From positions 102,796 through 166,795 of the forward strand of contig NZ_FOQV01000005.1 of NCBI RefSeq assembly GCF_900113835.1: DNA of 64,000 nucleotides, given 5' to 3'. The notes under the pieces were generated by a model. That model did no database searches, was not told the origin of the DNA, and saw nothing but the letters and a program-made list of their open reading frames with translations. The number at the start of each line of letters is the position of its first letter. Position 1 is the stretch's first letter. This stretch comes from Allobosea sp. OK403. Lineage in GTDB: Bacteria > Pseudomonadota > Alphaproteobacteria > Rhizobiales > Beijerinckiaceae. Both the position numbers and the translations under genes were made by a program. Below are positions 45,432 to 56,130 of the stretch, in pieces.

Positions 45432-46265
45432 TTACTGCGCCGACAGCGCAGCGGCCTCCGCGGCGCATTCGGATACCGGGAGCGGCCGCTTCGCCTTCGC
45501 CGCCTTCACTTCTGCCTTCGCGGCCTTGAGATCGGGGAGGAAGGTCGGGTCGGTTTGCAGCCGCGCAACGGTCGCCGCGCCCATGATCCGGCCTGCATCG
45601 ACATCGCTCTGCCAATGCGCGTCGCAGATCACGCGGCTCTGCCCGAACTCGATGCCGCGCTTGAGCAGCGCATCCGCGTGCTCGGGGCTGATTTGCGCGA
45701 GGACGAGGGCCCAGCCCCAGCCGGCGGCCGTGTGCCCTGACGGATAGGAGCCGTCATTCCGCAGAATGGCCTCCTGATCCGCCCGGCAGGTCACTTCGTT
45801 GTGAACCACGAAGGGGCGGACCCGGTTGTACTTGTTCTTCACGCCATAGGTGGAGAGGCCGAAATCCGACAGCACCTTCTGCATCATCGCGTAGAGGCGC
45901 GGCGTCTGCCGGCTGTCGATCTTCACGCCCAGCGCGCAGGAGAAATTGTCGGCAGCCTGCGGAAAGGCGAGATCGGCATCGGTACGGGCGAGGTTCCAGC
46001 GCGCGGTGTTTCGCAAGGGAAGCGTCGCCTTGCGCGCTTCCTCGTCCCGGGCGAGAGCAGCCGAGCCTGCTTCGGGTGGCGGGCCGAGCAGGATCAGGCT
46101 GTTCGGCAGGTCGGATCGCTTCAGATAGCCCGGAGCGATCTTGAAATGCGGGTCGGTGATCTTGGGCTGGGCTTCGCCCGTCTGTGCCAAGGCCTGCCCG
46201 CAGAGCGAGAGCAGTGCAAGCGCGGTAACCCCAGCGCTCCGAAGCGCATTCGCGGTCATCGACAT
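45432..46265 (-). CDS. phoN: Class A non-specific acid phosphatase (PAP2 superfamily)
   Basis: About 277 residues with a signal peptide (ALRSAGVTALALLSLCGQAL ending ALAQ). The three-part phosphatase signature is complete: KNKYNRVRPF (K-x6-RP), GSYPSGHT, and SRVICDAHWQSDV (SR-x5-H-x3-D). These form a vanadate-type active site that hydrolyses phosphomonoesters in the periplasm. A Lys/Ala-rich tail precedes the end. ATG 46265 is preceded by AAAGGA, and ATGs at 46271 and 46259 are alternatives. It lies between the DUF1254 gene and an outer-membrane protein gene. Confidence 0.87.
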   Translation of the reverse strand: MSMTANALRSAGVTALALLSLCGQALAQTGEAQPKITDPHFKIAPGYLKRSDLPNSLILLGPPPEAGSAALARDEEARKATLPLRNTARWNLARTDADLAFPQAADNFSCALGVKIDSRQTPRLYAMMQKVLSDFGLSTYGVKNKYNRVRPFVVHNEVTCRADQEAILRNDGSYPSGHTAAGWGWALVLAQISPEHADALLKRGIEFGQSRVICDAHWQSDVDAGRIMGAATVARLQTDPTFLPDLKAAKAEVKAAKAKRPLPVSECAAEAAALSAQ

Positions 46266-46306
46266 TCCCATTCCTTTCGACATCGCCGAACTCATCAAGG
46301 CCCCGG

Positions 46307-47104
46307 TCAGAACCGGTATGTTGCGGCGACGGCGGGCCCGTGCTGGGTCACCTCGTACAGGAAGCCGCCGTTGTGATAATCGACATGGAGCGCCCGGTAG
46401 CCGGCCTTCAGCGTCAGGTTTTCGCTCCAGGCGTAGTTGACGCTGCCCAATGCCTGCCAAGTCAGGCGCGAGCCGACGCCGAAGCCCCCGACGTCGCCCG
46501 CTACCGTCAAACTCCACGGCCCGCCGAGCTTCACGCCGAGCCGGGCGCCGACGATCGGATCGGCCCACATCTGCGATTGACGGTGGTCGATGCGAAGATT
46601 GGCGAGGCCGGGCAGGATTTCGAGCTTGGTGTCGAGGTTCCAGAACCGGACGCCAGCACCCACATCCAGCGCAAGAACGGTGTCTTCATAGACGCGATAG
46701 AAGGCCGAGCCCTGCAGGGTCGTGGTCTGCGAGCGCAGCTTCAGCGCGGAGAAGAAGGGGCCGGGCAGATTGCCGCCCGTCGTCACCTGCGAGAACTGCC
46801 CGTCGACCAGGAAGCTCCAGCGCTCGATGCGCATCTCGGCGGACGCCATCATCGCGCCGTTCAACTCCTTGAGCACGTCGCGGAAGCGCAGATTGATATC
46901 CGCGGGCGGCAGCGGCGGCAGCGTCGCGCTCCTGCCGTCGATCGCGGTCGCCCAGATGTAGCTGGTGACGGAGAAGCTCGGCGCCGATGCGAGGACAGGC
47001 GCCGGTGGCGCGGCAGGCTGCCGGAGATCGGACGCCAAAGCGGGCCCGCACAACGCAGCCGACAGCCAACCGATGGCGAGATTGCGCGCCGTTGCGCCTG
47101 ACAT
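46307..47104 (-). CDS. Outer-membrane β-barrel protein
   Basis: A 265-residue protein with a signal peptide (NLAIGWLSAALCGPALA, then SDLRQ), a short Pro/Ala linker and amphipathic β-strands such as FSVTSYIWATAIDGRSATLP, SFLVDGQFSQVTTG and LTLKAGYRALHVDY. It ends VAATYRF with a C-terminal Phe as in BAM substrates. I do not recognise a specific family. It heads an operon with the acid phosphatase and DUF1254 genes. A motif shared with the AraC-side region lies about 110-145 bp upstream. Confidence 0.75.
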   Translation of the reverse strand: MSGATARNLAIGWLSAALCGPALASDLRQPAAPPAPVLASAPSFSVTSYIWATAIDGRSATLPPLPPADINLRFRDVLKELNGAMMASAEMRIERWSFLVDGQFSQVTTGGNLPGPFFSALKLRSQTTTLQGSAFYRVYEDTVLALDVGAGVRFWNLDTKLEILPGLANLRIDHRQSQMWADPIVGARLGVKLGGPWSLTVAGDVGGFGVGSRLTWQALGSVNYAWSENLTLKAGYRALHVDYHNGGFLYEVTQHGPAVAATYRF

Positions 47105-47215
47105 TGCTGCTTGTCCCCTGCCTTACCCGCCTAACGGCACCTGCGCGGGCGCTCCGGCTCGCTGCAGCACGTGATCGCGGCCCGATTGGCCGGCGAATGT
47201 CGTCGCGAGCATTTC

Positions 47216-47250
47216 GTGCATGGGCAGCCTGCCCGTCTTGCCATTTCGCG
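47216..47250. promoter_or_regulatory. Candidate AraC operator upstream of the outer-membrane protein operon
   Basis: GTGCAT (47216-47221) and GTCTTGCCATTTCGCG (47235-47250) are spaced by 19 bp start to start. The same two blocks with the same spacing occur at 48449-48483. The site lies in the 252-bp gap upstream of the operon. Confidence 0.5.
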
Positions 47251-47356
47251 ACAATCGCGACCGGTTGTGCTCCCTCCCCATGGGGCGGCGCACCAAATTG
47301 CTGAATCGTCAGTTCACCGCGGCGCGGCCGAACCAGCGTTGCAGCGCCAACTGCAC

Positions 47357-48184
47357 CTAGGTCGGAAACAGGAACGTCAACCCCACACGAGGGCCCCAGC
47401 CATGCGGCCCGTTCTTTGGCGCGGCCGCCCAATAGCGCACGCCTGCGGTGAGACTCACCGGCTGCTCGCCAAATTTCATAAGCTTCGAAACCTGGACGTT
47501 AATGGGCACCGACCATCGTTCGGCCTTCCAGTCGTAGGTGCTCTCAGTATTGAGCGTGAACGTCCAGGCGTCCGATGTCCTGTAGGCGATGAAGGGCTGC
47601 AGGTAGGTCACGCTGATGTCGGACCTGTCTCCCTTCCCCGCAACGGACCAGATGTGGTTTGCAAGTGCGCCGATCGTCCATGACCCTTCCTGCTTCAGAA
47701 CGACGGCAGTCAGACCCGTCCCGAACTTGCCACCTCCGAGCAGATCGTCGGTCGCCGTCGGCAGGAGGAAGACAGGACCTGCGCCCCAGATGATCCCACC
47801 GGCGGTCGGCTGTGTTGGGGAAATGAAAAAGCTCTGCGTGATGTCCCCAAGCCCGGACTGGTAGCCGGAGGGGCCGGCAATATCGTGCTGCCAGATGACG
47901 GGGACGATGGTCCGGGAAATGATGTTCCAGTCCGCGTTCAACGAGAACGGGATGACGGGTTGGATGTCGAGCGTTTTCCGGTCGCCACGGTTCGGTCCGA
48001 AGCCTCGGTCGTAGTTGAATTGGAAAGGCACGCTGATTAGCGACGACACGGGATTACTGAGCTTTTTCGCCAGCTCAGCATTCGCATCCTGCGCCAGTGC
48101 AGCGCCGGTACCAGTCAAGCCGATGCCTTGCCCAACAAGTGCGAAGGCCGAGAGCACAGCCAGTTGGTTGATTCTCGACAGCAT
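47357..48184 (-). CDS. Outer-membrane transporter-like protein (MetA phenol-degradation pathway family)
   Basis: A 275-residue protein with a signal peptide (MLSRINQLAVLSAFALVGQG then TGAALAQ). Repeated β-strand segments include LISVPFQFNYDRGFGPNRGD, IIWGAGPVFLLPTATDDLLG and VSLTAGVRYWAAAP. This pattern belongs to the COG4313 'transporter'/phenol-MetA group of outer-membrane proteins, thought to help hydrophobic or aromatic compounds cross. It ends VGLTFLFPT. It is divergent from the AraC regulator gene. Confidence 0.78.
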   Translation of the reverse strand: MLSRINQLAVLSAFALVGQGIGLTGTGAALAQDANAELAKKLSNPVSSLISVPFQFNYDRGFGPNRGDRKTLDIQPVIPFSLNADWNIISRTIVPVIWQHDIAGPSGYQSGLGDITQSFFISPTQPTAGGIIWGAGPVFLLPTATDDLLGGGKFGTGLTAVVLKQEGSWTIGALANHIWSVAGKGDRSDISVTYLQPFIAYRTSDAWTFTLNTESTYDWKAERWSVPINVQVSKLMKFGEQPVSLTAGVRYWAAAPKNGPHGWGPRVGLTFLFPT

Positions 48185-48448
48185 TCAACAACTCCTCAAT
48201 CTGTAATCTCAGAGGTCATCCGCGGATGGCCGAGCAATTCAATGGCGATCAAATGGCCCACGAGGTGGGATTTGGAGGTTTGCGGTGACACTCACTCGCC
48301 GAATGAGAACTAAAAGGTGCGAAAGTCCCGGATTTCCGAATAGGGAGGCCGCATTGCCGAATTCCGTGAGACGGAAGTTTTCTGCAGTGGACGCTCCATG
48401 CGACGGATCACCTTCGGCTCAGCCGACATGCTCTGTTTTGAATACTTG

Positions 48449-48498
48449 GTGCATATGCGGGTTGTCGGTCTTGCCATTTCACGCCACCCGCAAATGGC
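48449..48498. promoter_or_regulatory. Candidate AraC operator in the divergent araC/transporter gap
   Basis: GTGCAT (48449-48454) and GTCTTGCCATTTCACG (48468-48483) repeat the 19-bp spaced pair at 47216-47250. GCCATTT at 48473-48479 also has an inverted partner AAATGGC at 48492-48498. The site ends about 55 bp before the AraC gene. The rest of the 370-bp gap holds nothing else I recognise. Confidence 0.5.
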
Positions 48499-48554
48499 TA
48501 TTCTGCACTCCTCAGGCGATTCAGGGATCTGCCTGAGGACGTGTTGATCCTGTG

Positions 48555-49568
48555 ATGACGGTGGACTTGATGGCTGACATCCCGTTGACGCGCGGCCAGT
48601 TTCTGCTGCCCTTCGTCAGCATCCTGGACGATATCGGCGCGCCGACGGAGACGCTCCTGGAGAGGTCGCGGCTGCCATCGTCCCTGGCCGAGAAGAGCGA
48701 GCTCTACCTGCCGCTTCTGCCGGCGCTGCGCTTCGTCGAGACCGCCCAGAGAAGCCAGGGTATCGAGGATTTCGGCTTTCTCGCAGCCCGGCGCCTGCAA
48801 TTCTCCCATATGCGGGAAAAGACGCGGGCCTTCATCGCGCATTCACCGACGCTGCTCGTCGCGCTCCGGCACGCCTGCCGCGAGGCGTCAGGGGAAGACA
48901 CCATCCTGAGCATGTGGATCGAACATGACACGGATCACGTGCGGGTCTGCAGCAGGCTCACCGGGCCATGGCCCCTGCAGCTGAAACACGCGCAGTGGAT
49001 CCAGAACATCTTCTCGGTCTACATCGTCCGGCAATTCGCAGGGTCCGACTGGATGCCGGCGGCGATCGGCTTTGAATCGTCTTATGGGCCAAGCCCTGTG
49101 ACGCGATCCTGCTGGCCGAATGTGCGGTTTTTATCGGGCCAGCATGCCGCTTGGATCAGCGTGCCGATCATGCTGCTCGGCCTGCCAAACCGTTCGGCCG
49201 CCTCGTTTGCGCCGCCATGCGACAATGAGGACGGCCCGTCCGCCTACACCATCGTCGACCTTCTCAAGCTGATGCTTCCGGCCTATCTCGACGAGGGAAC
49301 AACTGCTCTTGCCGACGTCGCCGAGATCGCGGGTATCAGCACGCGGACGCTTCAACGCAGGCTCGCTCATGTTGGCTTGTCCTATTCGGACCTACTCGAC
49401 ACTGTCAGGTACGAGAACGCGAGCAGGCTTTTGCGCGACACCGATTGCAAGATCATCGACGTCGCCTTTTCTTCCGGCTACACCGATCCGGCGCATTTCA
49501 GCCGTGCTTTCCGCCGGATGACCGGCGTCACGCCGCGTCAGTTTCGTGCGCAAACACGACTCGGCTGA
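48555..49568 (+). CDS. AraC-family transcriptional regulator
   Basis: A 337-residue regulator. The N-terminal ~200 residues resemble the arabinose-binding-type domain of OruR/ArgR-like AraC proteins (PLTRGQFLLPFVSILDDIGA). The C-terminal double HTH has LADVAEIAGISTRTLQRRLA and VAFSSGYTDPAHFSRAFRRM then TGVTPRQFR. It is divergent from the outer-membrane transporter gene, next to a candidate operator also found upstream of the phosphatase operon. Start could be 48552, 48555 or ATG 48570. The 295-bp gap to aapJ shows nothing I recognise. Confidence 0.87.
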   Translation: MTVDLMADIPLTRGQFLLPFVSILDDIGAPTETLLERSRLPSSLAEKSELYLPLLPALRFVETAQRSQGIEDFGFLAARRLQFSHMREKTRAFIAHSPTLLVALRHACREASGEDTILSMWIEHDTDHVRVCSRLTGPWPLQLKHAQWIQNIFSVYIVRQFAGSDWMPAAIGFESSYGPSPVTRSCWPNVRFLSGQHAAWISVPIMLLGLPNRSAASFAPPCDNEDGPSAYTIVDLLKLMLPAYLDEGTTALADVAEIAGISTRTLQRRLAHVGLSYSDLLDTVRYENASRLLRDTDCKIIDVAFSSGYTDPAHFSRAFRRMTGVTPRQFRAQTRLG

Positions 49569-49863
49569 GCATGTTTCGCCTCGCGCCACCAACCGCCCAA
49601 CTAACTGCTTGAGCCAGGATGAGCGGCACCACGCTAAAAGGGCGCGCCATCGGTCGCCGTCCCAAGGCATGCGAACGTCCGCTCTTGGGCAATGCGCCAA
49701 CCTCCGGTTATGGCGCGACCCGGACCTCCGCCCTGCCACAAGGGAAGTCCGCCATCCACCCGCAGCAGTCATCGCGCCCCCCGCTACCACTCTCGCCCTG
49801 TCTGTTGCATAGTCCCGTCTTCAACGCAGAAAGCCGCTCACGGCTTCGGGGAGAGCGACGATC

Positions 49864-50892
49864 ATGAAGACGACAATTCTAGCCGCGGCACTGCTGGCCG
49901 CAGGGGCTTCGTTTGCCAATGCCCAGCAGCTGGCTCCGAGCCCGACGCTCGATGCGATCAAGGCGCGCGGCAATATCGAATGCGGCGTGCATCTCGGCCT
50001 GCCCGGCTTCTCCTTCGCCAATGACAAGGGCGAGTGGACCGGCCTCGATGTCGACTATTGCAAGGCGCTGGCCGCGGCCGTGCTGGGCGACGCGACCAAG
50101 GTCAAGTTCACCCCGACCTCGGTGCAGCAGCGCTGGCCGATCCTGCAATCGGGCCAGGTCGACGTGCTCGCACGCAATTCGACCATCACCTTCTCGCGCA
50201 ATGCGACGCTGGGCCTCAACTTCCAGGGCATCAATTTCTACGAGGGCCAGACCTTCATCGTCCGCAAGAAGGCCAATGTGAAAACGGCGGCCGATCTCGA
50301 CGGCGCCTCGGTCTGCGTTGCCGCCGGCTCGACCGAGGAGAAGAACGCCGCCGACTGGTTCCGCGAACGCAACCTCAAGGTCACCATCACCAATTTCCAG
50401 AAGAATGACGACGCCATCACGGCTTATGATTCCGGCCGCTGCGACGCCTATACCGCCGGCGTCGGCGCGCTCGCCGGCCAGCGCGTCAAACTCAAGGTGC
50501 CCGATGAGCACATCATCCTGACCCAGCCGATCTCGAACGATCCGCAGGGGCCGGTGACGCGCTGGGGTGATGAGCGCTGGCAGTTGATCGTGCGCTGGGT
50601 GCTGAACGGCACCATCGCCGCCGAGGCGCTCGGCATCACCTCCGCCAATGTCGACGAGATGAAGGCCAATTCCAAGAACACCGAAGTCCGCCGCCTGCTC
50701 GGCGCGGAAGGCGGTTTCGGCGCGATGATGGGGCTGCCCGACGACTGGATGTACAAGGCCATCAAGCAGGTCGGGAATTACGGCGAGAGCTTCGAGCGCA
50801 CCGTCGGCCAGGGCTCGACGCTGAAGCTGGAGCGCGGCCAGAACCAGCTCTGGACCAAGGGCGGCCTGCTCTTCACCCCGCCGTTCCAGTGA
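49864..50892 (+). CDS. aapJ: General L-amino acid ABC transporter, substrate-binding protein
   Basis: A 342-residue periplasmic protein with signal peptide MKTTILAAALLAAGASFANA. TLDAIKARGNIECGVHLGLP, FSFANDKGEWTGLDVDYCKA and VCVAAGSTEEKNAADWF are typical AapJ/BztA segments of the SBP_bac_3 fold. It captures a broad range of L-amino acids for AapQM. The first gene of aapJQM, separated from aapQ by a dispersed repeat. Confidence 0.93.
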   Translation: MKTTILAAALLAAGASFANAQQLAPSPTLDAIKARGNIECGVHLGLPGFSFANDKGEWTGLDVDYCKALAAAVLGDATKVKFTPTSVQQRWPILQSGQVDVLARNSTITFSRNATLGLNFQGINFYEGQTFIVRKKANVKTAADLDGASVCVAAGSTEEKNAADWFRERNLKVTITNFQKNDDAITAYDSGRCDAYTAGVGALAGQRVKLKVPDEHIILTQPISNDPQGPVTRWGDERWQLIVRWVLNGTIAAEALGITSANVDEMKANSKNTEVRRLLGAEGGFGAMMGLPDDWMYKAIKQVGNYGESFERTVGQGSTLKLERGQNQLWTKGGLLFTPPFQ

Positions 50893-50942
50893 GAGCGGAG
50901 CGGTTCTGCCGCTTCTCGCTGGATTCATGAACACGCGCCGTC

Positions 50943-51039
50943 GTCCCGGACAAGCCGCGTAGCGGTGCCGATCCGGGACCCATGCCTGAACTGTTCCGGC
51001 ATGGGTCCCGGGTCTACGCTTCGCTGCGCCCGGAACGAC
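50943..51039. repeat. Dispersed repeat family E inside the aap operon
   Basis: GTCCCGGACAAGCCGCGTAG...GATCCGGGACCCATGCC and GGCATGGGTCCCGGGTC...GCGCCCGGAACGAC form long imperfect inverted arms around CTGAACTGTTCC. It fills the aapJ-aapQ gap. A partial relative starts near 57072. Such a strong stem after a binding-protein gene could protect the upstream message. Confidence 0.75.
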
Positions 51040-51077
51040 TCGGCGTTTCACGAAGAGACCTTGCGAGCCGAGACACA

Positions 51078-52241
51078 GTGACCAGAGCCCTCGCCCTCAT
51101 CAACGACAAGCGCGTGCGCGACTGGATCTACCAGATCGCGCTCATCGCCGGACTTGTCGTCCTGACCGTCTATTTCGTGCGCAATGCCTCGCAGAACATG
51201 GTCAAGGCCGGCATCGCCTCGGGCTTCGATTTCCTCTGGCGCACCTCGGGCATCGACGTGCCTTTTGTGCTGACGAGCTACACCCAGGCCGACAACATCC
51301 TCGCTCTGTTCTGGGCCGGCGTTGCCAACACCATGCTGGTGACGGTGATCGCGATCGTGCTGGCGACGCTGCTCGGCTTCGTGCTCGGCATCGCGAGGTT
51401 GTCCTCGCATTGGCTGCTTTCGACGCTGGCTGGGGCCTATATCGAGTTCGTCCGCAACATCCCGCTGCTGTTCTTCGTGCTGTTCTGGTATTTCGGCGTG
51501 ATCGCCGCTTTGCCGGCGCCACGCGACAGCCTGAGCGTTTTCGGCATCGCCTTCCTCAATAATCGCGGGCTGACGATCCCGCTGCCGGATGCGCCCGCTA
51601 ATTTCCGCTGGGCCTTTGCCGCGATCCTGCTGGCCTGGCTGGCGCAGTGGCTGGTCGCGTTCTGGGCGCGCAGGCGCAAGGAGCGCACCGGCCGCGATGC
51701 GCCTGTCGTCGCTATCGGACTCGTGCTGGTCATCGTGCTCCCCATCCTCGCGATCGCCTGGGCCAGCCTCGCGACGCGCTGGGACATCCCCATCCTGCGC
51801 GGCTTCAACTATCGCGGCGGCTTCGTGGTGATCCCGGAATTCGTCGCGCTTTTGGCAGCGCTGGTGACCTATACCGCAGGCTTCATCGCCGAGATCGTGC
51901 GCGGCGGCATCCAGGCCGTGCCGCATGGTCAGACCGAAGCCGCCTCGGCGCTGGGCCTGCGACGTGGGCAGATCCTGCGCTTCGTCACTATCCCTCAGGC
52001 GCTGCGGGTGATGATGCCGCCGATGACGAACCAGTATCTCAACGTGCTGAAGAACTCCTCCTTCGGCGCGGCCATCGCCTATCCCGACGTGGTCAGCCTG
52101 TTCATGGGCTCGGCGCTGAACAACACCGGCCAGGCGATCGAGATCATCGCCATGACGCTGGCGGTCTATCTCGTCATCGGGCTGGCCGTCTCGGCCTTGA
52201 TGAACTGGTACAATGCCCGGATCGCGCTGGTGACGCGATGA
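51078..52241 (+). CDS. aapQ: General L-amino acid ABC transporter, permease AapQ
   Basis: About 387 residues with eight or so helices and the long periplasmic insert characteristic of AapQ/BztB. The permease motif for ATPase contact is EIVRGGIQAVPHGQTEAASA LGLRRGQ (EAA loop, about residues 270-300). GTG 51078 is chosen because the frame upstream is only the family E repeat. The stop overlaps aapM by 4 bp. Confidence 0.92.
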   Translation: MTRALALINDKRVRDWIYQIALIAGLVVLTVYFVRNASQNMVKAGIASGFDFLWRTSGIDVPFVLTSYTQADNILALFWAGVANTMLVTVIAIVLATLLGFVLGIARLSSHWLLSTLAGAYIEFVRNIPLLFFVLFWYFGVIAALPAPRDSLSVFGIAFLNNRGLTIPLPDAPANFRWAFAAILLAWLAQWLVAFWARRRKERTGRDAPVVAIGLVLVIVLPILAIAWASLATRWDIPILRGFNYRGGFVVIPEFVALLAALVTYTAGFIAEIVRGGIQAVPHGQTEAASALGLRRGQILRFVTIPQALRVMMPPMTNQYLNVLKNSSFGAAIAYPDVVSLFMGSALNNTGQAIEIIAMTLAVYLVIGLAVSALMNWYNARIALVTR

Positions 52242-53287
52242 GTGAAGCCACGCTTCCGCTCTGGCGCAAGCGCCTGTTCGGCACGCCCGCTACGGCTGTC
52301 GGCACGCTCGTCATCGCGTTCTGCATCGCCTGGATCGCGGTGCCGTTCCTGCGCTGGGCCTTGATCGATGCGAATTGGGTGGGCACGTCGCGCAACGACT
52401 GCACGGCCGGCGGCGCCTGCTGGGTCTTCATCCGCGCCCGTTTCGGCCAGTTCATGTACGGGCTCTATCCCGTCGACGAGCGCTGGCGCATCGATCTGAC
52501 CGGCATCCTGTTCCTGCTCTCGGTCGTGGCCATCGTCTTCGCGCCCAAGCGCCTGCAATTGCGGCTGGGCCTGTCTGCCCTGGTCGTCCTGCCGCCGCTC
52601 GGCATCTGGCTCCTGGCCGGGGGCTTCGGCCTGAGGCCGGTCGAGACGCGCGAATGGGGCGGGCTGATGCTGACCCTGTTCATCTCGGTCTATTCCAGCC
52701 TGATCGCGATCCCGCTCGGCATTTTGTTCGCACTCGGGCGGCAATCCGAGCTCAAGGTCATCCGCCTCGTCAGCATCCTGTTCATCGAATTCTGGCGCGG
52801 CGTGCCGATCATCGCGGTGATCTTCCTCGCCTCGCTGCTGCTGCCCTTGATCCTGCCGAGCGGTGTCGGCATCGACAGGCTGGCGCGTGCCGTGATCGGG
52901 CTCGGCCTCGTCATCGCGGCCTATATGGCGGAAGCGGTGCGCGGCGGCCTGCAGGCGCTGCCCTCGGGCCAGCGCGAGGCGGCGACAGCGCTCGGGCTGA
53001 CCTATTGGAAGGCGACCGGGCTGATCATCCTGCCGCAGGCGCTGCGCATCTCGCTGCCGGCGATGACGAACGAGTTCATCGCCCTGGTGAAGAACACCAC
53101 GCTGGTGCTGGTGGTCTCGATCCTCGATCTGCTCGGCATCGCCCAGGCCTCGCTCGCCGATCCGAACTGGGTCGGCATGAACATGGAGGCCTATTTCTTC
53201 TCCGGCGGGATCTACTGGCTGATCTGCTACGGCCTGTCGCGTTGGAGCCGGGCGCTGGAACGTCGCGGCCGCCAAAGGCAGCGCTGA
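52238..53287 (+). CDS. aapM: General L-amino acid ABC transporter, permease AapM
   Basis: A 349-residue permease. RFGQFMYGLYPVDERWRIDL is a typical AapM segment, and AVRGGLQALPSGQREAATAL GLTYWKA is the EAA loop binding the ATPase. ATG 52238 overlaps the aapQ stop. The ATPase gene aapP normally follows directly, but here only repeats and then katG on the other strand follow, so the ATPase must come from elsewhere. Confidence 0.93.
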   Translation: MSEATLPLWRKRLFGTPATAVGTLVIAFCIAWIAVPFLRWALIDANWVGTSRNDCTAGGACWVFIRARFGQFMYGLYPVDERWRIDLTGILFLLSVVAIVFAPKRLQLRLGLSALVVLPPLGIWLLAGGFGLRPVETREWGGLMLTLFISVYSSLIAIPLGILFALGRQSELKVIRLVSILFIEFWRGVPIIAVIFLASLLLPLILPSGVGIDRLARAVIGLGLVIAAYMAEAVRGGLQALPSGQREAATALGLTYWKATGLIILPQALRISLPAMTNEFIALVKNTTLVLVVSILDLLGIAQASLADPNWVGMNMEAYFFSGGIYWLICYGLSRWSRALERRGRQRQR

Positions 53288-53329
53288 AACCTACGCCGAC
53301 CCTTGGAGCCTGATGATTTTGGCTGGAAC

Positions 53330-53575
53330 CCTGCCGTCATTCCCGGGCAGGCCGCAGGCCTGAGCCCATGATCACCACGTCATCCGTCATGGTCGGGCTT
53401 GTCTCGACCATCCAGGTCTTCGCTGGTCGAGGATTCTTCGCTGGTCGAGGGTCGTGTTCAAGGCGTGGATACTCGCCACAAGGGCGAGCATTACGAACTG
53501 GAGACGCCGCGTATTAAGGGGTCCCGGGCTCGGCCCTGCGGGCCGCTCCGGAATGACGGCGGTGTTTCCAAATCA
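53330..53575. repeat. Dispersed intergenic repeat fragments downstream of aapM
   Basis: GTCATGGTCGGGCTTGTCTC and, later, CAAGGCGTGGATACTCGCCA followed by CAAGGGCGAGCATTACG belong to a type of palindromic extragenic repeat I know from Hyphomicrobiales genomes. A GTCATTCCCGGGCAGGCCGC block precedes it and a CGGGCCGCTCCGGAATGACG block follows, giving inverted ends. No gene is visible here. Confidence 0.55.
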
Positions 53576-53610
53576 AGACATCATTCTCTGGTTCCCACGG
53601 GGGGCAGAGC

Positions 53611-53741
53611 TTCAGCGGCCGCTAGGGCAATTTCCGATCCGATCGGATCGTTCAATTGCCCTAGGTCCTCGTTTTAACGCGTTTTCTTCACGCGAACCGG
53701 TGCCCACTTCGCTCGAAAACGCTCTAGGGACGGCCGCTGAA
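53611..53741. repeat. Composite of nested palindromes including repeat family C
   Basis: Outer arms TTCAGCGGCCG (53611-53621) and CGGCCGCTGAA (53731-53741) are perfect reverse complements. Inside lie CTAGGGCAATT (53622-53632) with AATTGCCCTAG (53654-53664) around GATCCGATCGGATC. A family C copy at 53673-53727 follows (TTTTAACGCGTTTTCTTCAC through GAAAACGCTCTAG). It abuts the 3' end of katG. Confidence 0.8.
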
Positions 53742-53758
53742 GGCTTTTTCCGCCTGGA

Positions 53759-55954
<2,196 letters not shown>

Positions 55955-56085
55955 TTACGCCGGTTGCGCGGTTCTCTCGACAAGCAGATCGGTGCCCATG
56001 CATGCGATCCGATGTCGTGGCTTGTTAGACGAGTGAGGGTCGGACGCGCGGAACGCCGCTGAGAGCCTCTTAGCAAAGGAGCTTC

Positions 56086-56125
56086 ATTATATTAATTCCG
56101 ATTTTCTGATTGTAGCGATAAGCTG
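56086..56125 (-). promoter_or_regulatory. katG promoter -10 and presumed OxyR region
   Basis: On the minus strand TATAAT (revcomp of 56086-56091) is a perfect -10. The position 17 bp upstream reads TACAAT, a poor -35, as expected for an activator-dependent promoter. OxyR would bind around 56100-56125, which also overlaps the oxyR leader. The rest of the 194-bp divergent gap is the katG leader. Confidence 0.5.
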
Positions 56126-56130
56126 AGATT

